A stretch of DNA of 37,223 nucleotides from DASYVD01 sp050693035 (GCA_050693035.1 JBOGWB010000016.1:1-37223), one strand, 5' to 3'. Shown: positions 1-7,109, counted from the stretch's first letter. The notes: generated by a model not told the origin, from the sequence alone. Made by a program: numbers and translations.

Positions 1-149
1 TCTTGTTCCGCCACTGGAAGCTCGACCAGTTGACCGGCCTCACGGAGGAGGCCGAACAGGCTCGGGACGGCATCCTCATGTACCTGGGAAGGCTCGATGC
101 GACGGCGAAGAAGTACGAGGAGAAGCGAGCCGCCGCCGACATCGCCTGA
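1..149 (+). CDS. C-terminal end of an unidentified protein (partial)
   Basis: Reading from base 3, the frame stays open for 48 codons to a TGA at 147-149 and begins outside the window. The visible tail is hydrophilic and strongly helical in composition: a Trp/Lys/Leu start (LFRHWKLDQL), then Glu/Ala/Arg/Lys-rich sequence ending KKYEEKRAAADIA. No motif allows a family assignment, and no membrane segment or cysteine is present. A rhodanese remnant follows almost at once in another frame, so the two may have belonged to one locus that has decayed. It could also be a chance frame in high-GC DNA; the charged, alanine-rich codon choice favours real coding. Confidence 0.4.
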   Translation, partial: LFRHWKLDQLTGLTEEAEQARDGILMYLGRLDATAKKYEEKRAAADIA

Positions 150-275
150 ACGGCCTGATGGAGAGGCTCGACGCGAGCAGGCCGTGGTGATCTATTGCAA
201 GACCGCCAACCGGAGCGAGGTCGCCCGGCTGATGCTCCAGGCCCGGGGCTAGGAGGCTCACGTCATTGAGAGCCG
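150..275 (+). pseudogene. Rhodanese-domain remnant with in-frame stop
   Basis: In the frame of base 181 the sequence encodes AVVIYCKTANRSEVARLMLQ, then ARG, a TAG stop at 250-252, and EAHVIE. This matches the catalytic-loop region of rhodanese sulfurtransferases: a beta-strand ending in the active-site Cys (VIYC), the loop KTANRS, a helix, then a G-Y-x-x-x-V strand. The stop falls exactly where the conserved Tyr or Phe of the 'RGY' turn is expected, so a single TAC-to-TAG change would explain it. No start codon with ribosome-binding site is visible, and the rest of the roughly 100-residue domain is missing on both sides. The piece therefore looks like a decayed fragment and not a working enzyme. 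Confidence 0.6.
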
Positions 276-409
276 GCGTCGAGCCAGCTGTCATGTTCGG
301 TGCCCTTGCGCGCGTGAATGTAGATGCTTCATCACGCGATGGCTCAATTAGCCCTGGCTGTTTCACTTCCTACGTCCGTTCGGGGACCTGAGCCCACCCG
401 AGCCGCGAC

Positions 410-427
410 ACCGCAGGTCGGAGGGGG
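410..427 (+). repeat. 18-bp direct repeat, copy 1
   Basis: The sequence ACCGCAGGTCGGAGGGGG occurs here and again at 2093-2110 in the same orientation. Both copies are intergenic. They bracket the cold-shock gene and the small genes on either side of it. Confidence 0.55.
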
Positions 428-453
428 CCGGACCGGTCGTGCCGGCGGGCGGC

Positions 454-651
454 CTAGGCGGGAAGCTCGCGGATCGCGGCCGCGGTGAGCTGCGTGGTTG
501 CTGGTGAGAGTCGAAGGCCGGCCATTCCGATCCGGCCGGGAACCCACACTCCGTTCTTCAGGAGCTCGACGTGGAGGCCACCCTCATCGTTGTGAATGAT
601 CCGACACACGGTTCCTCGCTCCGTTCGGTAAACGTCCGGGGCAATTCCCAT
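454..651 (-). CDS. Small hypothetical protein downstream of the cold-shock gene
   Basis: A 65-residue protein beginning MGIAPDVYRTERGTVCRI and ending AAIRELPA. The ATG at 651 is preferred over an upstream in-frame ATG because a good Shine-Dalgarno (AAGGGAG) sits about 7 bases before it. The protein has alternating hydrophobic/polar strands (CRIIHNDEGGLHVELL, WVPGRIGMAGLRL), suggesting a small beta-rich fold. I see no membrane segment, zinc ligands or known motif. It follows the cold-shock gene on the same strand with GC-rich hairpins between them, so it may be co-transcribed with it or separately controlled. Function unknown. Confidence 0.55.
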   Translation of the reverse strand: MGIAPDVYRTERGTVCRIIHNDEGGLHVELLKNGVWVPGRIGMAGLRLSPATTQLTAAAIRELPA

Positions 652-664
652 TCGTTCTCCCTTC

Positions 665-708
665 CGCCGCACGGCTTGGGGGGTGGGAGAGCGCGCCGTG
701 CGGCGCGC
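665..708 (-). terminator. GC-rich alternative hairpins after the cold-shock gene
   Basis: Two inverted repeats share bases and exclude each other. One is an 11-bp pair, CGCCGCACGGC (665-675) with GCCGTGCGGCG (695-705). The other is a local 7-bp stem, GCGCGCC (691-697) with GGCGCGC (702-708). No T-tract follows, so intrinsic termination is uncertain. The left arm lies next to the Shine-Dalgarno of the gene starting at 651, so the structure could also affect its expression. Confidence 0.4.
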
Positions 709-729
709 CCCGACCCAGCCCGAAGGCGC

Positions 730-948
730 TTACGCGTTCTGGTTCACGATGGGACGGACGTTCGAGGCCTGCGGCCCCTTCTGCCCCTGAGTGAGGTCGA
801 ACTCGACCTTCATGTTCTCTTCCAGGTTGCGGTAGCCCTCGCCCTGGATCGCGCTGAAGTGCACGAACACGTCGGGGCCACCGTCGTCCTGGGTGATGAA
901 GCCGAAGCCCTTCTCGGCGGAGAACCACTTCACGGTTCCGGTGGTCAT
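730..948 (-). CDS. cspA: Cold-shock protein (CspA family)
   Basis: A 72-residue single cold-shock domain that binds single-stranded RNA and DNA and acts as an RNA chaperone in the cytoplasm. The RNP1 motif (KGFGFI, residues about 14-19) and RNP2 motif (VFVHFSAI, about 28-35) are intact, and the length equals the family norm. The ATG at 948 is chosen over an upstream frame because it opens with the family's usual TTGTVKWF and is preceded by AAGGAAGGAGGG about 9 bases upstream. About 120 bases before the start hold no gene, room for the long structured leader typical of csp mRNAs. The neighbours on the same strand are small uncharacterised genes. Confidence 0.95.
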   Translation of the reverse strand: MTTGTVKWFSAEKGFGFITQDDGGPDVFVHFSAIQGEGYRNLEENMKVEFDLTQGQKGPQASNVRPIVNQNA

Positions 949-1095
949 GTGCAATTCCCTCCTTCCTTGGCCAAGCCGAACCTGCCTTCTGTTCGGCGGC
1001 GGCCTTTCCGGCTGGATCGCCGGCGAGGGAACTGCTCGAAGTTTGACCTGCGATACTGAACCCTCCAAAACAGTGTACAGGTTGGCGGGGCCCTT

Positions 1096-1200
1096 TTACC
1101 GGCTGGCCTTCTTTCCCTTCTTGGCCTTTCGCTTCTCCTTCAGGCTCTTCTGGGCGTCCTTCTTGCTGCTCTTGCTTCCGCCCTTGTCCTTGTTCGCCAC
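1096..1200 (-). CDS. Very small lysine-rich protein
   Basis: A 34-residue protein starting with GTG: VANKDKGGSKSSKKDAQKSL, then KEKRKAKKGKKASR, ending with TAA at 1096-1098. About two fifths of the residues are Lys or Arg, and there is no hydrophobic core. Short proteins opening MANKDKG and carrying the KSLKEKR motif are, to my knowledge, recurrent in actinobacterial genomes but without known function; nucleic-acid binding is plausible from charge alone. The Shine-Dalgarno is weak, which keeps confidence moderate. It lies just upstream of the cold-shock gene on the same strand. Confidence 0.6.
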   Translation of the reverse strand: MANKDKGGSKSSKKDAQKSLKEKRKAKKGKKASR

Positions 1201-1358
1201 GGTGCCAGGTGGATAGGCAAACCGCCTACCGCGGGGTCCGGCGGGGACGGGGCGAGAGATGGCAATGCCCTAAGCACCCGCGAACCTGTCCGGCGGGAAA
1301 GGTTGTCCCCGGAGACCCTTAGTCGTCCAACGTCCTCAGCGCTTCCCAGTGTCTCGGA

Positions 1359-1496
1359 TTAGGCACAGATAACCTGGTAGCCGGGCGAGCTCTTCAGCCC
1401 GCTTGGCAAGGCCTCCAGCACCGGGGAACGGAGATGGGCGGACATCTTTTCCAGAGCCCGCTGGATGCTCGCCAGGTCTTTTGGATTGACTGACAC
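1359..1496 (-). pseudogene. Possible short coding remnant, perhaps frameshifted
   Basis: From a GTG at 1496 a 45-codon frame reads VSVNPKDLASIQRALEKMSA and on to HLRSPV, helical and plausible. It then turns into less protein-like sequence and stops at 1359. In another frame the same stretch continues with AGGLAKRAEELARL, which would extend the helix naturally, so a frameshift near 1410-1420 may have broken a small gene. No family is recognisable and no ribosome-binding site is obvious. It could be chance. Confidence 0.2.
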
Positions 1497-1555
1497 ACGT
1501 CGAGTGTAAGGGACGCGGAGACTCCCACTCGAGGCTCGAACACCCGAGCCGGGAG

Positions 1556-1599
1556 GGCCATCGAGACGATGGCCGGGCGAGGGCCATCGAGACGATGGC
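1556..1599. repeat. Tandemly duplicated palindromic element
   Basis: Two copies of GGCCATCGAGACGATGGC (1556-1573 and 1582-1599), separated by 8 bases. Each contains a perfect 7-bp inverted repeat, GCCATCG-AGA-CGATGGC. The pair lies about 70 bases downstream of the stop codon of the minus-strand secreted-protein gene ending at 1671, so it could be a terminator-like or regulator-binding site. Confidence 0.6.
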
Positions 1600-1670
1600 G
1601 AAGCCTCGGAAAGGGCCGGGCCGGAGGGGGGGCGACGACCGGGAGGTCTTCGTCGCCCGCCGCTGAGACC

Positions 1671-1997
1671 TCACTGGGACCTGTCGGGGAACCACCTCAG
1701 GCAGAAGTCGATGAGGTCCTGCTCGGTCGGATCGGCGACCGGGGAGTCGTCGAAGTAGTAGCCCAGCGACTCCTCGTAGTCGTCGGAGAAGTAGCCACAG
1801 TACATCGTCGTGCGCTTGTTGACGTCCTTGATCGAGGCCTCGATCTCGCCGACGATCTCCGTCCCGTCGGCATCGGTCAGGACGACGTCGTTGAAGGTGT
1901 ACTTGGTCACCTTGGCCGTCGCACCGGCGCCCAAGACCGGCACGAGGGCGAGGGCCAGGACAAGCACCGGGATGGCGCGTCGAACGAAGGATGTCAT
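1671..1997 (-). CDS. Small secreted protein
   Basis: A 108-residue protein with a clear Sec signal peptide: basic start MTSFVRRA, hydrophobic core IPVLVLALALVPVLGA and a likely cleavage near AGATA-K (about residue 29). The mature part is acidic, with strands (VTKYTFNDVVLTDADGTEI) and a C-terminal segment rich in Asp, Tyr and aromatic residues. It has two cysteines, in MYCGYF and FCLRWF, that could form a disulfide. The ATG at 1997 follows GAGGAGG by 5 bases. I do not recognise the family. The gene stands alone, with a palindromic element downstream. Confidence 0.75.
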   Translation of the reverse strand: MTSFVRRAIPVLVLALALVPVLGAGATAKVTKYTFNDVVLTDADGTEIVGEIEASIKDVNKRTTMYCGYFSDDYEESLGYYFDDSPVADPTEQDLIDFCLRWFPDRSQ

Positions 1998-2092
1998 GGC
2001 GACCTCCTCACTCGCCCGAAACTTCAGTCGGCTCCGCCCGCCGCTCCTCTCGGGCCGTGGCCGGGCGGAGCGCGCCCACGTCTAAGCGCGAA

Positions 2093-2110
2093 ACCGCAGG
2101 TCGGAGGGGG
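2093..2110 (+). repeat. 18-bp direct repeat, copy 2
   Basis: Second copy of ACCGCAGGTCGGAGGGGG (first at 410-427), same orientation, between the secreted-protein gene and the lipoprotein gene. Confidence 0.55.
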
Positions 2111-2128
2111 GCGACGTTTCGGAGGGCG

Positions 2129-2172
2129 CTATCTCCTAAACCCCTCAAACACCCCGAGGGGGTAGGAGGTAG
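2129..2172 (-). terminator. Long imperfect hairpin downstream of the lipoprotein gene
   Basis: The arms CTATCTCCTAAACCCCTC and GAGGGGGTAGGAGGTAG pair over about 16 positions with one bulge and a few mismatches or wobbles, around an 8-9-base loop. It lies 67 bases past the stop of the lipoprotein gene (minus strand) and before the next gene, the place for a transcription terminator. No long T-tract follows. Confidence 0.5.
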
Positions 2173-2238
2173 TGGCTTTGCGGGCCGGTTGCCAGGTGCC
2201 GCTCCTGCTAAGCCCTTCCCGAAATGTCGCCCTGAGGG

Positions 2239-2646
2239 CTAGAAGCAATCCATATCCCTTGGTCGCTTCGCGGCTCGAACCAGCCGGATGACCTTCCCGG
2301 ACTCGCTCACGTACTGGGCCTCATTCTCGGATACCAAGGTCATGGTGCCGAAGTCCAGTGGGTTCCCCAAACCCTCTGGCGGGTTCCCGGAATTGTTGTT
2401 GTAGCCCACCGCGTCCCAATAGCTCCCGTCGAAGCGGGTCCAGAGATCGATCCCGCAGTGCGTGTAGAACTCGATGCGGTACGGCACGCTCAGCTCGAGT
2501 CCCGCCTTCTCGGTGTCCACACCGGTGACCGCCCGGGGGCTCGAGGCGCCGGAGACATCCCCTTCGGGCCGCGCCTGGTCCCCTGTGCATGACCCCAATG
2601 AGAGAGCGACAACGACCACCCCAAGCGCTGTTCGCCACCGTCGCAT
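2239..2646 (-). CDS. Small lipoprotein with YTHCGID motif
   Basis: A 135-residue predicted lipoprotein. The start MRRWRTALGVVVVALSLGSC ends in a lipobox (LGSC, Cys about residue 20), so the mature protein is expected on the outer face of the membrane. The ATG at 2646 is preferred because it gives a compact signal peptide; an upstream in-frame ATG at 2670 would add eight residues. The mature domain shows FYTHCGID, a Trp/Tyr/Asn-rich centre and GTMTLVSENEAQYVSESGKV. I recall similar sequences among uncharacterised actinobacterial proteins, but no function is known to me. It is followed by a hairpin and is separate from the protease operon. Confidence 0.75.
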   Translation of the reverse strand: MRRWRTALGVVVVALSLGSCTGDQARPEGDVSGASSPRAVTGVDTEKAGLELSVPYRIEFYTHCGIDLWTRFDGSYWDAVGYNNNSGNPPEGLGNPLDFGTMTLVSENEAQYVSESGKVIRLVRAAKRPRDMDCF

Positions 2647-2680
2647 CGTCACGATGATAGCGGAGGCCATGATTCCGGGA

Positions 2681-3316
2681 TCAGGCGGTCAGCAGCGACA
2701 CCAGGCCGTCGGCGATGGCCTCGACGATCCCAAGGATCGGAGTCGGCAGCAGGAACAGGATGCCCAGGACGAAGAGCGCCCCGTAGGGTTCCAACGACTC
2801 GTAGACCGTGCGGGCTCGGTCTGGCAGAAACCGGGCCAGGATCTTCGACGCGTCGAGGGGCGGCACCGGGATGACGTGGAACGCGGTCAGGAGGACGTTG
2901 ATGAACACCCAGATGGCCAGGAACTGCCCCAGCAGGCTGGTGACGCCGACCAGGCGCAGCGCCGCAGCACCCACCACGGCCAGCACGAGGTTCGTGCCCA
3001 TCCCTGCCAGAGCGATCATCGTCATCTGCGAGTCGGGATTCCTGAGGTTCTGGGGGTTCAGCGGCATCGGCTTCATGTAGCCGAACACCAGACCGCCCCG
3101 GCCGAACAGCACGGGGAGAAGGAGGAGCGCCGGCACGATGACCGTCCCGAACGCGTCCACGTGCTTCGCCGGGTTGAGCGTCAGCCGTCCGGCGAACCGG
3201 GGTGTGTGATCGCCCATCCTGACGGCCACCCACCCGTGGGCAAGCTCGTGGAGGAGCATCCCCGGCACCAGGGCGCCCACGACGAACAGCACCGTCAGCG
3301 GATCGAACGATCTCAT
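2681..3316 (-). CDS. M50-family membrane metalloprotease (site-2-protease type), paralog 1
   Basis: A 211-residue polytopic protein of the short Rv-type/SpoIVFB-like M50 group, which cut substrates inside the membrane. The zinc site HELAH (HExxH) lies in the first helical region (about residues 23-27). The second conserved motif is HVIPVPPLDAS (about 145-155), whose Asp completes zinc binding; family members more often have PPLDG. Four to five hydrophobic segments are visible. The ATG at 3316 starts 8 bases after the stop of the paralog upstream, so the two are co-expressed at the end of the ald-xerD-deo operon. A much longer upstream open frame runs antiparallel to nothing useful and was discarded. 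Substrate unknown. Confidence 0.85.
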   Translation of the reverse strand: MRSFDPLTVLFVVGALVPGMLLHELAHGWVAVRMGDHTPRFAGRLTLNPAKHVDAFGTVIVPALLLLPVLFGRGGLVFGYMKPMPLNPQNLRNPDSQMTMIALAGMGTNLVLAVVGAAALRLVGVTSLLGQFLAIWVFINVLLTAFHVIPVPPLDASKILARFLPDRARTVYESLEPYGALFVLGILFLLPTPILGIVEAIADGLVSLLTA

Positions 3317-3324
3317 CGGTTCAC

Positions 3325-3963
3325 CTACCTCAGCACCGACTCGAACAAGCCGATCACGATCGGGTCCACCACTCGAGAGATGAGCCCCGGGAAGGCGATG
3401 AACAACATGAGCAGCACGAGCATGCCGTAACGCCCCAGGGTCAGGTACGCGCGACGGAGCCGGCCGGGCAGGAGCCAGGTCACCACGGAGGATCCGTCGA
3501 GCGGAGGGATCGGCAACAGATTGAACACCATCAAGACCACGTTCGTGAGCGCCCAGAGGACCAGGAACTGCACCAACCGTCCGGAAGACGGAGCCACGGC
3601 CCGGAGAGCCAGCATCGCGGCCAGCGCGAGCATGAGATTGGTGACCGGGCCGGCCAGGCCGACCAGCATCCCGTCGAACCACGGCCGCTCGAACCTCCGC
3701 AGTGAGACCGGGACTGGCTTCGCCCATCCGAAGACGACACCGCTTCCGACCCCGGCGATGGACATGGCGATCAGGATCCCCGGGAGGATGAGCGTACCGA
3801 AGGGGTCAATGTGCCGCACCGGGTTCAGGCTGAGTCGTCCCGCATCACGGGCCGTGGGGTCGCCCAGCCGGTCCGCCAGGAAGCCGTGGCTCACCTCGTG
3901 CAGCACGATGGCCGTCACGATCGCGAGCCCCAGGAATACCCCGGCGAGGGCGTCGATGGGCAT
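3325..3963 (-). CDS. M50-family membrane metalloprotease (site-2-protease type), paralog 2
   Basis: A 212-residue integral membrane metalloprotease, homologous to its downstream neighbour. HEVSH (about residues 22-26) is the zinc-binding HExxH, followed by the shared segment DAGRLSLNPVRHIDPFGT. NLLPIPPLDGSS (about 148-159) carries the third ligand Asp in the canonical NxxPxPPLDG form. The ATG at 3963 overlaps the TGA of deoA (TGATG), showing translational coupling, and is preferred over a start ten codons earlier inside deoA. Five hydrophobic stretches are visible. The tandem pair suggests gene duplication. Such short M50 proteins have no assigned substrate. Confidence 0.87.
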   Translation of the reverse strand: MPIDALAGVFLGLAIVTAIVLHEVSHGFLADRLGDPTARDAGRLSLNPVRHIDPFGTLILPGILIAMSIAGVGSGVVFGWAKPVPVSLRRFERPWFDGMLVGLAGPVTNLMLALAAMLALRAVAPSSGRLVQFLVLWALTNVVLMVFNLLPIPPLDGSSVVTWLLPGRLRRAYLTLGRYGMLVLLMLFIAFPGLISRVVDPIVIGLFESVLR

Positions 3964-5288
3964 CAGTCGTCTTCCGGCGAGGAACCGTGCCAACGGTACA
4001 CGAGCGGTAGGGGGTCCACCGCGGTTTCGCTCACCTCGAGCGCCGCGAGCACCCGGCGGGCCGCCCCCGCGGCGGCCTCCTCGTTCCGAGCGTGAACCTG
4101 CCCGATCTCCTGTCCGGCCTCGATCCGGTCCCCCACCTTGGGGATGAAGACGATGCCGACCGCGGGATCCACCGGGTCGCCTTTCTTCACCCGCCCCGCG
4201 CCGAGGGCTACCGCGGCCCGGCCGACGGCCTCGGCATCCACCTTGCTGAGGTGGCCGGTCCCGGCGGCGCGGATCGGGGCCGTCACGGGCGCGCGGGGCA
4301 ACACCCTCCGCGGGTCATCCACCACCTTCGGGTCCCCACCCTGCGCCTCTACCATCCGGCGGAACGCCTCGGCCGCGTCGCCCGAGGACAGCGCATCCCG
4401 GGCTTCGTCGCGCCCCTGCTCGAACGCCCGTCCCAGCAGGCTCTCCTGCGCTGCCGCGGCGAACTCGACCGTCAGATCGGTGAGCCGCCCCTCGCGCTCT
4501 CCCTTGAGAACCTCGATCGCCTCCACGATGTCGAGCGCATTCCCCACGGCCTCCCCGAGCGGTTGGGACATGTCGGTCACCGCGGCCCGTGCCGGACGCC
4601 CCCACCGCTCCGCGAGCCTCACACACGCGACCGCCAGGGTGTCCGCGTCCTCGGGCGTCTTCATGAACGCTCCGCTCCCCGCCTTCACGTCGAGCAGGAT
4701 CAGGTCCGTCCCCAGCGCGAGCTTCTTGCTCATGACGCTGGCGGCGATGAGCGGGACGCTCGGGACGGTGGCCGTTGCATCCCGGAGCGCATACAGCGCT
4801 CCGTCCGCGGGAACGAGGTCGGCCGTCTGGGCGGCGACCGCGCAGCCCACCTCCTCCACCTGCCGCTCCATCTCCTCCGGCGCGAGGTCCGTGCGGAACC
4901 CGGGGATGGACTCCAGCTTGTCGAGGGTTCCTCCCGTGTGCCCGAGCCCGCGACCCGACAGCTTGGCCACGGCGAGCCCCAGCGAGGCCGCCAGCGGAGC
5001 GAACACCAGCGTCACCCCGTCGGCCACGCCGCCGGTGGAATGCTTGTCCACCTTCGGGCGGGAAATGCCCTTCATCGGCAGGGTGATCCCCGAGTCGACC
5101 ATGGCCCGGGTAAGCACGACCAGCTCGTCGGTGTCGAGTCCCCGGATGTACGCGGCCATGAGGAACGCGGCCGCGAGGTAGTCCGGGATGTCCCCGCGAC
5201 CGAACCTCAGGACGAAGTCGCGGAGCTCCTCTTCGTCGAGCCTCCGCCCGTCGCGCTTGGCCGCCACGACGTCACGGGGATCCCTCAT
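3963..5288 (-). CDS. deoA: Pyrimidine-nucleoside (thymidine) phosphorylase
   Basis: A 441-residue cytoplasmic enzyme that splits thymidine, deoxyuridine or uridine with phosphate to the base and (deoxy)ribose-1-phosphate. The phosphate/nucleoside loop KHSTGGVAD (82-90) and the family signature SGRGLGHTGGTLDKLE (111-126) are intact, and the length fits the family (about 430-440). The C-terminal alpha/beta domain ends with the biotinyl-like region that contains GDPVDPAVGIVFIPKVGD. The ATG at 5288 overlaps the stop of the glyoxalase-like gene (ATGA). With deoB two genes upstream it forms a nucleoside-salvage module: DeoA makes the pentose-1-phosphate and DeoB moves the phosphate to C5. Substrate range (pdp-type versus deoA-type) cannot be set from sequence. 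Confidence 0.93.
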   Translation of the reverse strand: MRDPRDVVAAKRDGRRLDEEELRDFVLRFGRGDIPDYLAAAFLMAAYIRGLDTDELVVLTRAMVDSGITLPMKGISRPKVDKHSTGGVADGVTLVFAPLAASLGLAVAKLSGRGLGHTGGTLDKLESIPGFRTDLAPEEMERQVEEVGCAVAAQTADLVPADGALYALRDATATVPSVPLIAASVMSKKLALGTDLILLDVKAGSGAFMKTPEDADTLAVACVRLAERWGRPARAAVTDMSQPLGEAVGNALDIVEAIEVLKGEREGRLTDLTVEFAAAAQESLLGRAFEQGRDEARDALSSGDAAEAFRRMVEAQGGDPKVVDDPRRVLPRAPVTAPIRAAGTGHLSKVDAEAVGRAAVALGAGRVKKGDPVDPAVGIVFIPKVGDRIEAGQEIGQVHARNEEAAAGAARRVLAALEVSETAVDPLPLVYRWHGSSPEDD

Positions 5289-5914
5289 CCCAGCACCACC
5301 TCGCCCTCGCGGGTGGCGATCCCGACCGACAGGAGGCCCGGAGGACCCTCCCCCAGCCGGACGTCGACGTGGGCATCCCCCACCCACTCCTCCAGGACCT
5401 GGAGGTCGCAAGCGAGCTCGAGCCAGGCGACGCCGACCGGTTCCACCCGGTGGGGCGCCCGTGCCAGGGCGGGGTGGGCGTCCTCTGGGATCCGCCACTC
5501 GATGTAGAAGGGCCGCCACGGTTCGGCGAGCGCTGCCTCGAGCCCCGCCAGCCGCCACCGCAGCGTGACGCCGTCGGGCCGCTCCCGCTCGCCGTCGGTG
5601 ACGGCGAGTCCGAGCCGAGACGCCACTCCTTCCACGTCGTCCACGGCGAGGCACCAGCCGATCGGACCGCCCCCCTGCTCGACTCGCGCGCGGACGGCCG
5701 AGCCGAACGGATGGGTGAGCGCCTCCGTGTCGTCGACGATCCCGACGAGCTCCACGTATTCGCGACCGAGCGGAAGGATCCGGTTCGCCGTTCCCCATCC
5801 CGGGTGCCGTCCCCCCTCCACGCTGGCCAAGCCGTGTTCCTCGAGGAGCATCGCCCCGGCGCCATCCAGATCCGGGACGGCGAAGAGCACGTGGTCGAGC
5901 CGCGCGGAGGTCAC
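5285..5914 (-). CDS. Glyoxalase-like (VOC superfamily) protein
   Basis: A 209-residue protein opening TSARLDHVLFAVPDLDGAGA, the characteristic first strand-helix of the VOC fold. GGRHPGWGTANRILPLG and EYVELVGIVD follow, typical of the Glyoxalase_3 (PF13468-like) subgroup. His in LDHV and Glu in YVELVG are the likely first metal ligands, and the second half includes FYIEWRIPED with another Glu. The GTG at 5914 is chosen because conserved sequence begins right after it; no strong ribosome-binding site is visible. It sits between deoB (16 bases upstream) and deoA (ATGA overlap). Members act on diverse small molecules, so no reaction can be assigned. Confidence 0.82.
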   Translation of the reverse strand: MTSARLDHVLFAVPDLDGAGAMLLEEHGLASVEGGRHPGWGTANRILPLGREYVELVGIVDDTEALTHPFGSAVRARVEQGGGPIGWCLAVDDVEGVASRLGLAVTDGERERPDGVTLRWRLAGLEAALAEPWRPFYIEWRIPEDAHPALARAPHRVEPVGVAWLELACDLQVLEEWVGDAHVDVRLGEGPPGLLSVGIATREGEVVLG

Positions 5915-5930
5915 CGGAGGATGCGATCCG

Positions 5931-7109
5931 TCACGTGAGCCCCAGATCCCCGGCAAAGCTCGTGCCGGCGAGCCCATTGCCATCGACGCCGAACAGCTCG
6001 ACCACCGTGGCCCCCAGATCGGCGAACGTTTCCCGCACTCGGAGATCCACCGGGTTCCGATCGCCGAGCAACCCCCCAGCCACCAACACCGGCGTGTGCT
6101 CCCGGGTGTGGTCGGTGGAGCCGTCGGTCGGATCGCAACCATGGTCCCCGGTGAGGAACACGATGCCGTTCTGGCCCGCCGCATCGACCAGCTCCGGGAG
6201 GCGCCGGTCGAATTCCTCGATGCACCGCGCGTAGCCCTGGGGATCCTCCCGGTGTCCGTACTCCGTATCGAAGTCCACCAGGTTCGTGACCGCGAGGACG
6301 TGCTCCCCGCGGCCGAGGTACTTCACCGTGAGGTCCACGCCGTGGTCGTTGGACTCTGAATGCTCCGCCTCGGTGATGCCGTACCCGGCGAAGATGTCGG
6401 GGATCTTCCCCACCCCGAACACCGGAACACCGGCGCCCTTCACGCGATCCAGGTACGTGGGAGCGGGGGGTTCGACGGAGTAGTCGCGCCGCTCGTGCGT
6501 CCGGGTGAAACTCCCGGGCTCGCCGACGAACGGCCGGGCGATCACCCGGCCCACCCGATGCTCGCCGTCCAGGATGCGACGGGCGATCCGGCACCACTCG
6601 TAGAGCTGGTCGAGCGGGACGACGTCCTTGTGCGCGGCGATCTGAAACACGGAGTCCTCGCTCGTGTACAGGATGGGGCGTCCGGTGCGAAGATGCTCCT
6701 CCCCCAACTCGTCGATGATGACCGTGCCCGAGGCGGGACGGTTCCCGAGCACCTCCCTCCCGGTCGCCTTCTCGAAGGGCTCGATGACCCCGGGCGGGAA
6801 CCCGTCCGGGTACGTGGGGAACGGACGATCGAGGATGATGCCGGCGATCTCCCAATGTCCGGTGGTGGTGTCCTTCCCTGCCGATCGTTCCCGCATCTTC
6901 CCGTGAGCGGTGCCGCTGTTCGCTCCAGGCTCGACTCCGGCAACGTCGGTCAGCATCCCCAGACCGAGCCCGGCGAGGTTCGGGGCCCGGATCCCGCCGA
7001 CCGCACGCGCGGTGTTGCCGATGGTGTCGGAGCCCTCGTCACCGTAGGCAGCGGCGTCGGGCGTCGCTCCCACGCCGAAGGAGTCGCACACGAGGAGCAG
7101 CACCCTCAC
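5931..7109 (-). CDS. deoB: Phosphopentomutase
   Basis: A 392-residue, manganese-dependent alkaline-phosphatase-superfamily enzyme interconverting (deoxy)ribose-1-phosphate and -5-phosphate. The metal/active-site start VCDSFGVGATPDA is present. TTGHWEIAGI (the Thr accepts the phosphate), TSEDSVFQIAAH, and the C-terminal metal cluster TGDHGCDPTDGSTDHTREH with its Asp and His ligands are all present. The usual 'GDHGNDP' has Cys in place of Asn here. The GTG at 7109 overlaps the stop of the DksA-like gene (GTGA). It works with the downstream phosphorylase to feed nucleoside-derived sugar into the pentose phosphate pool. Confidence 0.95.
   Translation of the reverse strand: MRVLLLVCDSFGVGATPDAAAYGDEGSDTIGNTARAVGGIRAPNLAGLGLGMLTDVAGVEPGANSGTAHGKMRERSAGKDTTTGHWEIAGIILDRPFPTYPDGFPPGVIEPFEKATGREVLGNRPASGTVIIDELGEEHLRTGRPILYTSEDSVFQIAAHKDVVPLDQLYEWCRIARRILDGEHRVGRVIARPFVGEPGSFTRTHERRDYSVEPPAPTYLDRVKGAGVPVFGVGKIPDIFAGYGITEAEHSESNDHGVDLTVKYLGRGEHVLAVTNLVDFDTEYGHREDPQGYARCIEEFDRRLPELVDAAGQNGIVFLTGDHGCDPTDGSTDHTREHTPVLVAGGLLGDRNPVDLRVRETFADLGATVVELFGVDGNGLAGTSFAGDLGLT

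Larger units (their letters stand above)
1201..1670. other. 470-bp stretch without an intact gene
   Basis: It holds a small hairpin (TAGGC/GCCTA near 1214-1228), a weak coding remnant on the minus strand (1359-1496) and a tandem inverted-repeat pair (1556-1599). Nothing matching a known riboswitch class or tRNA was recognised. Confidence 0.5.

Noticed and set aside
1201..1358. Riboswitch before the lysine-rich small gene
   Set aside because: The GC-rich leader shows only a short hairpin and no consensus blocks of c-di-AMP, TPP, cobalamin or other classes that I could match.
2474..3430. A 318-codon open frame on the plus strand
   Set aside because: Antisense to the lipoprotein and the first M50 gene; His/Gln/Arg-rich low-information translation.
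4092..5507. A 471-codon open frame on the plus strand
   Set aside because: Antisense to deoA; the composition is a shadow of the phosphorylase codons and no motif is present.
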